NCBI RefSeq assembly: GCF_029223585.1
Contig: NZ_CP119423.1
Span: forward strand, 1,736,001-1,800,000
Length of the DNA: 64,000 bases
Direction of reading: 5' to 3'
Source: Photobacterium sp. DA100
GTDB lineage: Bacteria; Pseudomonadota; Gammaproteobacteria; Enterobacterales; Vibrionaceae
The notes below the pieces were generated by a model. The model saw only the letters and a list, made by a program, of their open reading frames with translations. It was not told the DNA's origin and did no database searches. The number at the start of each line of letters is the position of its first letter. The stretch's first letter is position 1. Both the position numbers and the translations under genes were made by a program. Positions 47,756 to 56,474 of the stretch are shown piece by piece.

Positions 47756-49234
47756 TTACAGGCGAATCCAAGTAGTTTTTGTTTCGGTGAACTTGTCAAA
47801 GGCATGCAGTGACTTATCACGTCCGTTGCCGCTCATTTTGAAGCCGCCGAACGGTACCGTCATATCCCCTTCGTTGTAGTTATTTACCCAGACAGAACCG
47901 GCTTCGAGCTGTTTGGCGACTCGGTGTGCCTGGCTCAGATCCGAGGTCCATACGGCGGCACCCAGACCATATCGAGAGTCGTTGGCAATGCGGATAGCGT
48001 CGGCTTCGTCCTTGAATGGGATAACACATAATACCGGGCCGAAAATTTCCTCTTGGGCGACTCGCATTTGGTTGTTGACGTTATCCAAGATCACCGGCGC
48101 TACAAAGGCACCGTCACCCTCGATGTCACCACCACAAATTACAGTGGCGCCTTCTTGCTGGGCTAGGCTGACGTAATCAAGGACTTTTTGCTTATGCTCA
48201 TGATCAATGAGCGCGCCCATACAGCTGCTTGGATCAAGCGGATCCTTAGGGGCAAAACGCTGAGAGGCCGAAACGACTTTGTCGATGAACGCATCTTTAA
48301 TGCTTTCCTCAACCAACAGCCTTGTTGCCGCCACACACACTTCGCCTTGGTTATAGAAACAGCCTCCCGCCGCCTCTGCTGCCGCATGATCAAGGTTGTT
48401 GTAGTTAGCGAAAACAATGTTGGCATTCTTGCCGCCGGCCTCGGCCCATACTCGCTTGAGGTTGGTTTCACCTGCGCTCACCATCAACTGGCCTGCCACC
48501 TTGGTCGATCCTGTGAAGGTAATGCAGTTGACATCTTGGTGGCGGGCGAGGGCTTCCCCTGCCTCGTAACCAAAACCGGTAACTACTTGGAACACGCCAG
48601 CAGGAAAGCCTGCCTCATTGGCGAGCTGTCCAAGATAGATAGCGGTGAGGGATGATTTCTCGGAAGGCTTAAGGATGACACTGTTGCCCGCAGCCAGTGC
48701 AGGGCCTAGCTTCCAGCAGGCCAGCCATAGCGGGAAGTTCCACGGTACAATGGCCGCTACTACACCGATTGGCTGGTGGCTGATAAAGGCATGTACGTCC
48801 TTTTCTGTTGGGGCGACTTCACCGTACACTTTGTCTAATGCTTCGGCATACCAGCGTAGCGATGCTGCCGCGCCGGGAATATCTGTGCTGTGGGCATGTG
48901 AGATTGGCTTGCCGGTATCGAGTGATTCCAGCAAAGCCAAGGTCTCTTGGTGTGACGAAATTAAATCGGCAAAGCGTTGGAGTACGGCTTTGCGGCTAGC
49001 AGGGCTTTGGTGTTGCCAGTCGCCTGCACTGAAGGCTTGGCGAGCGTGTGAAACCGCAATGTCGACATCTTGTTGTTTGCAGCGGGCAATATCAGCAAGT
49101 TTTTTCCCTGTAGCTGGATTGACAGTTTCAAACGTTGAATTATCTGCGGCTTGGCAGTATTCGCCATTAATAAAAGCGCGGGTTTCAAGTTTTGTTTGAT
49201 TCTGTAATTCAATCCAATCCGATTGCGATTTCAT
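47756..49234 (-). CDS. puuC: Gamma-glutamyl-gamma-aminobutyraldehyde dehydrogenase
   Basis: A 492-residue aldehyde dehydrogenase. PWNFPLWLACWKLGPALAAG, AEAGGKNANIVF with the catalytic Glu, and the active Cys in NQGEVCVAATRLLVEE are seen, and the PuuC-type AEAGGK replaces the common ELGGK. It converts the aldehyde made by PuuB into gamma-glutamyl-GABA. It starts 26 bp after the end of puuR. Confidence 0.92.
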   Translation of the reverse strand: MKSQSDWIELQNQTKLETRAFINGEYCQAADNSTFETVNPATGKKLADIARCKQQDVDIAVSHARQAFSAGDWQHQSPASRKAVLQRFADLISSHQETLALLESLDTGKPISHAHSTDIPGAAASLRWYAEALDKVYGEVAPTEKDVHAFISHQPIGVVAAIVPWNFPLWLACWKLGPALAAGNSVILKPSEKSSLTAIYLGQLANEAGFPAGVFQVVTGFGYEAGEALARHQDVNCITFTGSTKVAGQLMVSAGETNLKRVWAEAGGKNANIVFANYNNLDHAAAEAAGGCFYNQGEVCVAATRLLVEESIKDAFIDKVVSASQRFAPKDPLDPSSCMGALIDHEHKQKVLDYVSLAQQEGATVICGGDIEGDGAFVAPVILDNVNNQMRVAQEEIFGPVLCVIPFKDEADAIRIANDSRYGLGAAVWTSDLSQAHRVAKQLEAGSVWVNNYNEGDMTVPFGGFKMSGNGRDKSLHAFDKFTETKTTWIRL

Positions 49235-49260
49235 ACACTCTCTCCTTGAAGGACAGGGTG

Positions 49261-49818
49261 CTAGAAAGTCGCCGGTGTGTGCGCACTAATTATTCTGCAA
49301 ACCCTGTCGGTTTTATTTGAAAATTTATGGGCGATGGTCGTATCGATTAAATACGACTCGCCTTGACGAATGAGGTATACCTCTCCGTTGTATTCCAGTT
49401 CGATTTCACCTTCGAGCACTGTGCCGGCTTCTTCGCCTTCGTGACAAATTTCTGAAGCTCCCGTGCTTGAGTGCGGGCTATACTCCTCGATAAGAAAGCC
49501 CATTTTTCGTTCTGTCGTGCCATTACTGACTAATTTCATCGAAACAGCCTCGTTGCCTATTTCAACTAATTCATTTTCAGGAATGACGACTTTTATTTTT
49601 TCTTCTCTGTCTTGTTCGAAGGTGAAGAACTCGGACAAAGAAAGAGAAAAAACATTCACGATTTTTTGCAAAGAGCTGACGGAAGGGCTGACCTTTCCGT
49701 TTTCAATCGATGAAATAGCACTATTGGTCATTTGTGCTTTTTCAGCTAACTCACGCTGCGATAAACCTTTTTGTTTGCGTAAGTTGGCGATTTTTTTACC
49801 TATCGCTTCGTTGTCCAC
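49261..49818 (-). CDS. puuR: PuuR-type XRE-cupin repressor of putrescine genes
   Basis: A 185-residue regulator. The helix-turn-helix is near residues 8-62 (LRKQKGLSQRELAEKAQM, then NSAISSIENGKVSPSVSSLQKI). The C-terminal cupin is near 105-180, with HEGEEAGTVLEGEIELEYNG and HKFSNKTD. PuuR of E. coli is a putrescine-released repressor. Its first codons overlap puuD by 23 bases. Boxes similar to the PuuR operator lie upstream of puuD and puuA. Confidence 0.9.
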   Translation of the reverse strand: MDNEAIGKKIANLRKQKGLSQRELAEKAQMTNSAISSIENGKVSPSVSSLQKIVNVFSLSLSEFFTFEQDREEKIKVVIPENELVEIGNEAVSMKLVSNGTTERKMGFLIEEYSPHSSTGASEICHEGEEAGTVLEGEIELEYNGEVYLIRQGESYLIDTTIAHKFSNKTDRVCRIISAHTPATF

Positions 49819-50560
49819 TTAGCCTGACTCCATTTCGTTGTGATGAAGCCATAATAAAGTGTTTGAATAAAAATTGTGAGAACTGATTTTGTCTTGCTTG
49901 CCATTCTGGGTGCCATTGCACACCAATAAAGTAGGGGTGGCCATCAAGACTAATAGCCTCAATCAAACCGTCTGTGGCACAAGCTTCCACACGAAGGCCC
50001 GGTGCGAGTAGATTAATGCCTTGGTTATGTAACGTGTTGACAGGTATTTCTCTTTGTTCATTGAGCCACTGAGAAAAGTGGCCGCCATGCTCAACCATGA
50101 CAGAATGCCTTGCGGCGTATTTCTTGTTGAAGTCATCGGTTTTATCTTCGCGGTGATCATTGAACCCTGCATGATGGACAAAAGGGTAAAGTGAACCGCC
50201 CAATGCGACATTTATTTCTTGGAACCCACGGCAGATGCCCAGTGTTGGAATATTTTTTTCTACGGCTTGCTCTATTAATTGAAACACTAATTCATCACGG
50301 CCTTCATCGGTCATTGCTTCATCGTGTTCTGCACCGTATCGGTGAGGGGCAACATTTGAATGGCTCCCTGGCAATAAAATCCCATCAACATTATTTAACA
50401 GTTGTGTCAGTTGATTGCCTTTGGCTGTTGCTGGCAATAGCACTGGGATGCCGCCAAAGTCAGTGACTGCATCAATATAAAATTGGTTAACAGATTGGAT
50501 TGCATAGCCACTCAATTTTTTTTCACAGCAGGCAATCGCGATGACTGGCGATTCATTCAT
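49796..50560 (-). CDS. puuD: Gamma-glutamyl-gamma-aminobutyrate hydrolase
   Basis: A 254-residue class I glutamine-amidotransferase-like hydrolase releasing GABA and glutamate. The nucleophilic Cys is in LGICRGFQEINVALGG and the His-Glu pair in GVQWHPEW. It is the first gene of the eight-gene minus-strand operon, and its end overlaps puuR by 23 bases. Confidence 0.94.
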   Translation of the reverse strand: MNESPVIAIACCEKKLSGYAIQSVNQFYIDAVTDFGGIPVLLPATAKGNQLTQLLNNVDGILLPGSHSNVAPHRYGAEHDEAMTDEGRDELVFQLIEQAVEKNIPTLGICRGFQEINVALGGSLYPFVHHAGFNDHREDKTDDFNKKYAARHSVMVEHGGHFSQWLNEQREIPVNTLHNQGINLLAPGLRVEACATDGLIEAISLDGHPYFIGVQWHPEWQARQNQFSQFLFKHFIMASSQRNGVRLSGQRSDR

Positions 50561-50905
50561 TACTCACATTTCCTGTTCGAAATATTTAACACTTAAGTTA
50601 CAAACCGAATTCCCATATCGCAAGAGTGATTGCCGTTGTGAATGTGTTTTTTGTGAGGCGTGTCACCGAAATCGCATTTTTGTCGATTTTTAGTGTTCGA
50701 AATATTGAGCAAAAGGAATTATATGTTAATAATTTGTTGCGTAGATGGTGTGTGGTTGTTTTGTTTTTATGTGGTTAAATACCTAATTTAAAAGAAATAA
50801 TTTTCACTTTCATGGGTTGTGAGTTGAATTTTGTGTTCTAAATAATTGATGGTCGCCGACGATTCACAACAACTGATATCAAGAAATGTTTTCGGAGAAT
50901 AATGT
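50561..50905. promoter_or_regulatory. Divergent puuD/puuA control region with three PuuR-like boxes
   Basis: A 345-base AT-rich gap with no gene seen. TGTTCGAAATATT occurs exactly twice, at 50574-50586 and 50694-50706, and TGTTCTAAATAATT at 50834-50847 is a degenerate third copy. The reverse complement TAAATATTTCGAACA matches the E. coli PuuR site as I recall it (AAAATATAATGAACA) at 11 of 15 bases. The placement next to puuR targets supports an operator role. Confidence 0.65.
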
Positions 50906-52249
50906 ATGGATGCATTTGATTCTGAGGTCAGAAATTTTTTACAAAAATGGCCCGAGATAGAATTTGTAGATTTGGTTTTTACGGATATCAATGCGTGTCC
51001 CAGAGGAAAGCGAATTCCAGTCAAGGCATTGGCAAAAGTGAAAAAAGGGGTACCGCTTCCCGTCTCGACAATTAGTTTGAACATGGTTGGAAGCGTGGTG
51101 GAAGCGGCCGGACTGGGCGAAGAGCTGGGTGAGCCTGATCACCTTTGCTATCCGATACCGAACACATTGACGAGGACAGTTAATCCGAATGTAGCTCAGC
51201 TAATGCTAACAATGATGGATGCATCGGGAGAAAAACCAACACCATTATTTATTCGTAACGTTTTGGAAGATTTACTAAATCAGCTTCACTGTAAAGGACA
51301 ATACCCGGTAGTTGCCCTGGAATTGGAATTTTACCTGGTTGATAAGTCCAGGATGGAGAATGGCTTGGTCAAGCCTGCCTTTAATCCAAAGAAAAGGATG
51401 CAGGAAAAAGACACCGCAGTTTATGATCTAGAAAATTTAGATGACTATGCAGACTTCCTTTCAGATCTTAATGTTGCCGCCGCCGAGCAGGAATTGAATA
51501 CATCAGGAGCGCTTTCTGAATCGGCCCCAGGCCAGTTTGAGATTAATTTTAATCACCAAAAAGATGTGCTCAATGCCTGTGATCAGGTGCTACTTGCCAA
51601 GAGGTTAATTCGACAGGTTGCTCACCAGCATAACTTCGATGTGACTTTTATGGCTAAGCCATTCGCCCATGAGGCTGGCAACGGGCAGCACATTCACTTG
51701 AGTGTGGTCGACGAAGCAGGTTCCAATCTGTTTTCGGATCAAAATGGTGCCGCCAGCCCCTTTTTCTATCAAACCCTAGCCGCGATGATCCACTCAGTAC
51801 CGAGTTCGATTGCGCTGCTTTGCCCCAATGTGAACTCGTACCGTCGATTTTCTGCGGGCTCATATACACCAACAAAAGCGGATTGGGGGCACAATCATAG
51901 AGGCGTAGCCCTCCGGATACCAATGAGCGATAGCAATAATCGCAGGATTGAACATCGTATTGCTGGTGCTGATGTCAATCCCTATATCTTGGCTTCTGTT
52001 GTGTTGGCCAATGTCCTTGCCGCCGAAAAGTTCACCCCAGAACAATGCCCCGAGCCGTTGAGTGAGTCCGCGCCGTCAATGCCTACTCGTATGTCCGATG
52101 CGCTCGCTGAGCTGGAAAGGGGGGAGTTTGGGGATTACCTACCGAATGAGTTTTTACACATTTATCATGCTTGCAAGCAAAGTGAGCTTGCTGAGTTCGA
52201 AAGTGCTGTAACTCCATTAGAAGTTGAATGGATGCTGCATACCGCCTAA
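50906..52249 (+). CDS. puuA: Glutamate-putrescine ligase (glutamine synthetase family)
   Basis: A 447-residue member of the glutamine synthetase superfamily that joins glutamate to putrescine with ATP. Seen are VDLVFTDINACPRGKRIPV in the N-terminal beta-grasp, ALELEFYLVD, SAPGQFEINF, MAKPFAHEAGNGQHIHLS and NRRIEHRIAGADVNPYI. It is shorter than GlnA (about 470) and lacks the adenylylation-loop Tyr motif as far as I can see. The start at 50906 has GGAG upstream. It is divergent from puuD and followed by the transporter gene. Confidence 0.92.
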   Translation: MDAFDSEVRNFLQKWPEIEFVDLVFTDINACPRGKRIPVKALAKVKKGVPLPVSTISLNMVGSVVEAAGLGEELGEPDHLCYPIPNTLTRTVNPNVAQLMLTMMDASGEKPTPLFIRNVLEDLLNQLHCKGQYPVVALELEFYLVDKSRMENGLVKPAFNPKKRMQEKDTAVYDLENLDDYADFLSDLNVAAAEQELNTSGALSESAPGQFEINFNHQKDVLNACDQVLLAKRLIRQVAHQHNFDVTFMAKPFAHEAGNGQHIHLSVVDEAGSNLFSDQNGAASPFFYQTLAAMIHSVPSSIALLCPNVNSYRRFSAGSYTPTKADWGHNHRGVALRIPMSDSNNRRIEHRIAGADVNPYILASVVLANVLAAEKFTPEQCPEPLSESAPSMPTRMSDALAELERGEFGDYLPNEFLHIYHACKQSELAEFESAVTPLEVEWMLHTA

Positions 52250-52266
52250 AAGAAGAGGGAACTTGT

Positions 52267-53742
52267 ATGACCACCCAAAACACGGTGCTTGAAACACCGG
52301 TTAAATTCAATAGTAGTTACTGGCTCTATCTGTTTGCTGTATTTGGTGCCATTATCGGATTTGCAACCATCGGTAGCCTCCACGAAGAGGGGCAAGCATA
52401 TGGTTGGCTCAGCCTTTTACCGACGATATTCGTCTTGGCGTTTGCACTGTTAACTCACCGCACCGTCGAGGCGCTGTTTAGCGGGGCAATCATGGGCTTA
52501 CTGATGATTGACCCTACTGAGTTCGTCGGTGGTGTGGTAGATGTGTCGATGACCGTCATGATGGATGAAACCATTGCCTGGGTTATTCTGGTTTGTGGCT
52601 TGATGGGCGGCTTAATTGCTATCCTGGAAAAAGGGGGGAGTATCCTTAGCCTGAGCCAGGTACTGGTGAACAAGGTGAAAAGCCGCAAGCAATCTATGCT
52701 GTTGACTTTTTTGTTAGGTATCTTGGTCTTCATTGATGATTATCTGAACGCCATTGCCATTTCATCATCAATGAAAAGGATCACGGATAGCTACAAAATA
52801 TCTCGTGAAAAGTTGGCTTACCTTGTGGATTCAACGGCTGCACCTATCTGTATCATCATCCCGATTTCAACCTGGGCAATCTTCTTCAGCTCTCTACTGG
52901 AAGACAACGACGTTGCTGCCTCCGGCGAGGGGCTGAGTGTGTACATCCAGGCCATACCATATATGGCTTATGGTTGGGTGACGCTGGCTGTCGTATTCCT
53001 TGTTGCCATGGACAAGCTGCCTAATTTCGGCGCGATGAAAAAAGCCGAGCAGCGAGCGCAGCAGGGCCAGGTAAAACCAGAAGGTGCGACCGAAATCAAT
53101 TTTGGTGAAAATATCAAGCCACATTCAAATACCACGCTGGGTGTACTTAACTTTGTGCTCCCGATGGTGGTGTTGGTCGCCGCAAGCTGGTATTTCGATA
53201 TTGACCTATTGGCGGGTGTTTTCGTAGCCATCATGTTTACTATCTTCTTCTACGGCATGCAGCGCCTGTTGTCCCTCAGCTCTATGTTTGATGCTATCTA
53301 TGATGGGATCAAAGTGATGATGGTGCCGCTGGCAACAGTGGTCGGTGGCTTTATGCTGAAGAATGTTAATGATCAGCTAGGGCTAACGGAATATGTCATC
53401 GAAGCAGTATCTCCTTGGCTATCGCCGACCCTGTTCCCGGTGATCATTTTCTTGGTAATGACAGCGTTGGTATTTGCAACGGCATCGTCATGGGGACTAT
53501 TTGCGGTAGCAATGCCGATTGTTTTCCCTCTTGGTGCGCATCTGGGAGTGCCTGTTCATATCACTGTTGGTGCGCTTCTGTCAGCCTCTGCAGCAGGCAG
53601 CCACTCATGCTTCTTCAGCGATTCGACCGTGTTGTCTGCCCAGGGCTCAGGTTGTACAGCGATGCAGCATGCCTTGACGCAAATGCCGTATGCACTCATT
53701 GGTATTATTTCGACTGCAATCTTCTTCGTCGTGATTGCCTAA
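52267..53742 (+). CDS. NhaC-family Na+/H+ antiporter-like transporter
   Basis: A 491-residue protein with about 11-12 hydrophobic helices. Family features are VFIDDYLNAIAISSSMKRITD and STAAPICIIIPISTWAIFF in the middle and SASAAGSHSCFFSDSTVLSAQGSGC near the C terminus. The ATG at 52267 has GAGGGA upstream, 17 bp after puuA. Family members exchange Na+ with H+ or with organic substrates. Co-transcription with puuA suggests a polyamine or linked amino-acid carrier; this is inference, and no PuuP-type permease is present. Confidence 0.82.
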   Translation: MTTQNTVLETPVKFNSSYWLYLFAVFGAIIGFATIGSLHEEGQAYGWLSLLPTIFVLAFALLTHRTVEALFSGAIMGLLMIDPTEFVGGVVDVSMTVMMDETIAWVILVCGLMGGLIAILEKGGSILSLSQVLVNKVKSRKQSMLLTFLLGILVFIDDYLNAIAISSSMKRITDSYKISREKLAYLVDSTAAPICIIIPISTWAIFFSSLLEDNDVAASGEGLSVYIQAIPYMAYGWVTLAVVFLVAMDKLPNFGAMKKAEQRAQQGQVKPEGATEINFGENIKPHSNTTLGVLNFVLPMVVLVAASWYFDIDLLAGVFVAIMFTIFFYGMQRLLSLSSMFDAIYDGIKVMMVPLATVVGGFMLKNVNDQLGLTEYVIEAVSPWLSPTLFPVIIFLVMTALVFATASSWGLFAVAMPIVFPLGAHLGVPVHITVGALLSASAAGSHSCFFSDSTVLSAQGSGCTAMQHALTQMPYALIGIISTAIFFVVIA

Positions 53743-53769
53743 TTTAGCTTGTGCAATGCAGCTGAAATG

Positions 53770-53803
53770 AAAAAGCCAGAGTCACAATGACTCTGGCTTT
53801 TTT
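53770..53803. terminator. Bidirectional terminator between the transporter gene and phnR
   Basis: A 14-bp perfect stem AAAAGCCAGAGTCA with TGACTCTGGCTTTT, loop CAA, followed by a T run. A run of A before the stem makes it usable for the minus strand too. Confidence 0.93.
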
Positions 53804-53808
53804 GGGGT

Positions 53809-54513
53809 TTACTTGGACAGTTCAGCGACCGATTCGATGCAAATCGCATCGTGGCGCCAGTATTCCAAGTCACAGTCAATGACATTGTCATGCTGATCAT
53901 AGTTAAGGCGTTCGACCAACATCGCAGGGCTACCTGCGGTTGCCCTCAGGTGTTGCGCGGTTTCACCCAATAGGGATGTGGTACTGACACGATAACGGGT
54001 TTTCGAATAGATCACGCCATATTCTTCCCGGTACAGGGTAGTCAGTGACGAAGTAAAAGATTTTTCCAGTAAGTTCGGAAAGTATTTTGGCAAGATGAAG
54101 TTGGTGACCACCACCACCGGGCGTTCATCCAGAAAACGCAGGCGGTCGATTCGGTAGACTTCCGATAGGGGGGGCACTTTAAGTAATGACGCGGCTCGGC
54201 GGCTGGCCGGCATCAGCTTGGCATCGATCAGCTCGGTGCGAGCGAGTCGACCTTGCTCTTTCGCCATTTGCGGGAAGTTGGTGGTGTATGTCGGGTCATA
54301 GCTTAGCGGTGCGGGTGAGACGAACCAACCTCGGCGGTCTTCACGGTATAGTTTCCCTTCCGCTTCCAGCAGAGCCAGTGACTCACGCAAGGTGACCCTT
54401 GTCGTGTTGAATGATTCTGCGAGCTTACGCTCGGCAGGTAATTTGTTACCAGCTGCAAGAAGGCCTGCATCAATCTGTTCGTTGATGGCTTCCATGATTT
54501 TCAAATATTGCAC
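53809..54513 (-). CDS. phnR: GntR/UTRA-family phosphonate regulator PhnR
   Basis: A 234-residue regulator. The winged helix-turn-helix is near residues 5-66 (LPAERKLAESFNTTRVTLRESLALLEAEGKLYREDRRGWFVS). The UTRA ligand domain is near 85-230, with PLSEVYRIDRLRFLDERPVVV and SPAMLVERLNYD. HutC/UTRA proteins recognise GTNTANAC-type palindromes, and such sites precede phnT, phnS, phnW and the FAD oxidoreductase gene. It is the last gene of the phnT-phnU-phnR series on the minus strand. Confidence 0.9.
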   Translation of the reverse strand: MQYLKIMEAINEQIDAGLLAAGNKLPAERKLAESFNTTRVTLRESLALLEAEGKLYREDRRGWFVSPAPLSYDPTYTTNFPQMAKEQGRLARTELIDAKLMPASRRAASLLKVPPLSEVYRIDRLRFLDERPVVVVTNFILPKYFPNLLEKSFTSSLTTLYREEYGVIYSKTRYRVSTTSLLGETAQHLRATAGSPAMLVERLNYDQHDNVIDCDLEYWRHDAICIESVAELSK

Positions 54514-54696
54514 AATTGACCCTATGTAAAATGCAAATTCGATTAATCCCTAAGTTGGGGGGAAGTTAATCGGATTGACATTATATCCTTATCATTACTT
54601 AAGCGCTTTATTAAAAGGTCACGGTAATAGACTATTACGGCTTCTATTACCGTGCGTGAAAGGTGCCACATTGCGAAAAGTGAATGAGCGCTGCCT
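54514..54696 (-). terminator. phnU-phnR intergenic hairpin
   Basis: A 12-bp perfect stem CACGGTAATAGA (54620-54631) with TCTATTACCGTG (54643-54654) has an 11-base loop. On the minus strand it is followed by ACCTTTTAAT. It should end or attenuate the phnT-phnU message before phnR. A weaker inverted pair CGATTAA/TTAATCG at 54540-54572 lies close to the phnR start and could be an operator. Confidence 0.7.
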
Positions 54697-56469
54697 TTAA
54701 CGTTTACGCCATGCCTGGGTGTAACGTTCGATAAGCTGAATAGTACCGACATGGGTAAGCTTAACCAGTGCCGCGGTGAGCAAAATCATTACCGCCATGG
54801 CTGCAGCGGGACCAGTCTGGCCAGCGTCGTCCATGTTCAACACCGAAACAGATGCTGGCATGGTGTCGGTGGCGTAAAGAAAAACAATTGCAGACGTCGT
54901 GGTCATGGCATTGACGAACATGTAAACCGCGATTTCGAGCACCGCTGGTAAGCAAACAGGCAGGGTCACTTTGAAGAAGACCTTGTACTGCGGCATTTTG
55001 ATTGAGGCAGAAATCGCTTCGACTTCTGCAGGCAACTGCTTGAGTGCTGTCAGTGCCGTCATGTGGCCGACGGTGTAGTAGTGGATCACGCTGTTGATCA
55101 CCAGGATAGCCATCGTTCCGTACAATACCGACATTGGGTTTGCTTGGTTGTTGAAGAAGAAAATATACCCAAGGCCCAACACCATACCCGGTACGGCCAT
55201 TGGAATGATGGCTATCATCTGCAGTAGGTTACGGATAGGTGCAAAGGCGCGGCCTTTTTCTACACAATACGCACCAATGAAGATGACAACGGTACCGAAC
55301 ACTGCCACATTGCTGGCAAGCTGGATTGAGTTGAAGTAGGGTGCCCAGCCATAAGTGCTGAATTGGGCAAAGTTATAATTGTTCAGGCTTAGTGTCAGGT
55401 TCCAAGGCCAGAAGGTAACCAGCGAGCCGTAGAAAGCCATACCGATAACCGCCAAGATACACAGCGAAATCAAGCTACAGAATAAGAAACACAAACCATC
55501 GCGTAGCTTGCTTGGCTCAGGCGTGTATGCAACAGAGCGTGAGTCAAACAGCCCTTGTTGTTTCTTCTTCACCCAGCGGTCAACCGAAAAAGCAAGGATG
55601 GCCGGAACAAGCAGAATGACACTGGTCACCGCACCCATGGAGAAGTTCTGCTGCCCGACAACTTGCTTGAAGATATCTGTAGCCAACACGTTGTAGCTGC
55701 CGCCGATGACCTTAGGTACACCGAAGTCACAGACAACAAGGGTGAAAACCACGATCAGTGCACTGATCAAACCATATTTTGCCGCCGGTAGCGTGACAAT
55801 GAAGAAGGTTTTGATTGACGAGGTGTTCAATGCCTTGGCAGCTTCGTAAAGCCGTGCATCGGATGTTTTCAGCGATGTAGTCAGGATCATTACCGCATGC
55901 GGGAAGGTCCAGAAGATCAAGCCGATCGCAATACCGATTGGGCCGTATACGGAGTTCCCCATCAGCAACTCTTTGGCAATACCTTGGTTACCGAACAGGT
56001 AAATGAGACTGATGGCCGGAAGAAGCGATGGTGCCAGGATTGGTGCGGCACCGAGCACATTGAACAGACCTTTGAATGGCATGCAGCTTCGGGTTAGGGC
56101 ATAGGCATAACCAAAGGCAAGGAAGCCAACAAAGACGGTGACGATCAGACCGATATTGATCGTGTTCTTCAGAGATTGCCACAGAGCCGGTGAAGAGATG
56201 TAGTTGGCAAAGTTTTGCAGACCGACAAATTCACCTTGGTTGTTCATCACACTTTTTTGCAGCATGGCGAACATAGGGCCGAGGACAAAGATCCCCATGA
56301 TGATCAACAACATCATAAGGATAACACCTAATGTGATGTTATCTCGGCTTAGCGAGTTCTTGAAAACAGTCAGGCGCTGCGACAGGCTTGATTGACGTGT
56401 TGCCATCGTACGTTCGTTAGTCGTCACATTCGAAATTGCATTCGTATTTGCATTCATCGCGATTTCCAT
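54697..56469 (-). CDS. phnU: 2-aminoethylphosphonate ABC transporter permease (fused double domain)
   Basis: A 590-residue inner-membrane protein with about 12 hydrophobic helices in two halves, each with an ABC-permease EAA-like loop (YEAAKALNTSSIKTFFIVTLP near residue 205, and VEAISASIKMPQYKVFFKVTLP near residue 490). It therefore supplies both permease domains in one chain, the arrangement of the PhnU2/Fbp-like AEP transporters. It starts 5 bp after phnT. The substrate is inferred from phnW-pbfA-phnX nearby. Confidence 0.88.
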   Translation of the reverse strand: MEIAMNANTNAISNVTTNERTMATRQSSLSQRLTVFKNSLSRDNITLGVILMMLLIIMGIFVLGPMFAMLQKSVMNNQGEFVGLQNFANYISSPALWQSLKNTINIGLIVTVFVGFLAFGYAYALTRSCMPFKGLFNVLGAAPILAPSLLPAISLIYLFGNQGIAKELLMGNSVYGPIGIAIGLIFWTFPHAVMILTTSLKTSDARLYEAAKALNTSSIKTFFIVTLPAAKYGLISALIVVFTLVVCDFGVPKVIGGSYNVLATDIFKQVVGQQNFSMGAVTSVILLVPAILAFSVDRWVKKKQQGLFDSRSVAYTPEPSKLRDGLCFLFCSLISLCILAVIGMAFYGSLVTFWPWNLTLSLNNYNFAQFSTYGWAPYFNSIQLASNVAVFGTVVIFIGAYCVEKGRAFAPIRNLLQMIAIIPMAVPGMVLGLGYIFFFNNQANPMSVLYGTMAILVINSVIHYYTVGHMTALTALKQLPAEVEAISASIKMPQYKVFFKVTLPVCLPAVLEIAVYMFVNAMTTTSAIVFLYATDTMPASVSVLNMDDAGQTGPAAAMAVMILLTAALVKLTHVGTIQLIERYTQAWRKR

Positions 56470-56474
56470 GCTCT

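Noticed and set aside
50906..52249. puuA as housekeeping glutamine synthetase glnA
   Set aside because: Shorter than GlnA and located in a complete putrescine operon; glnA neighbours such as ntrB and ntrC are absent.
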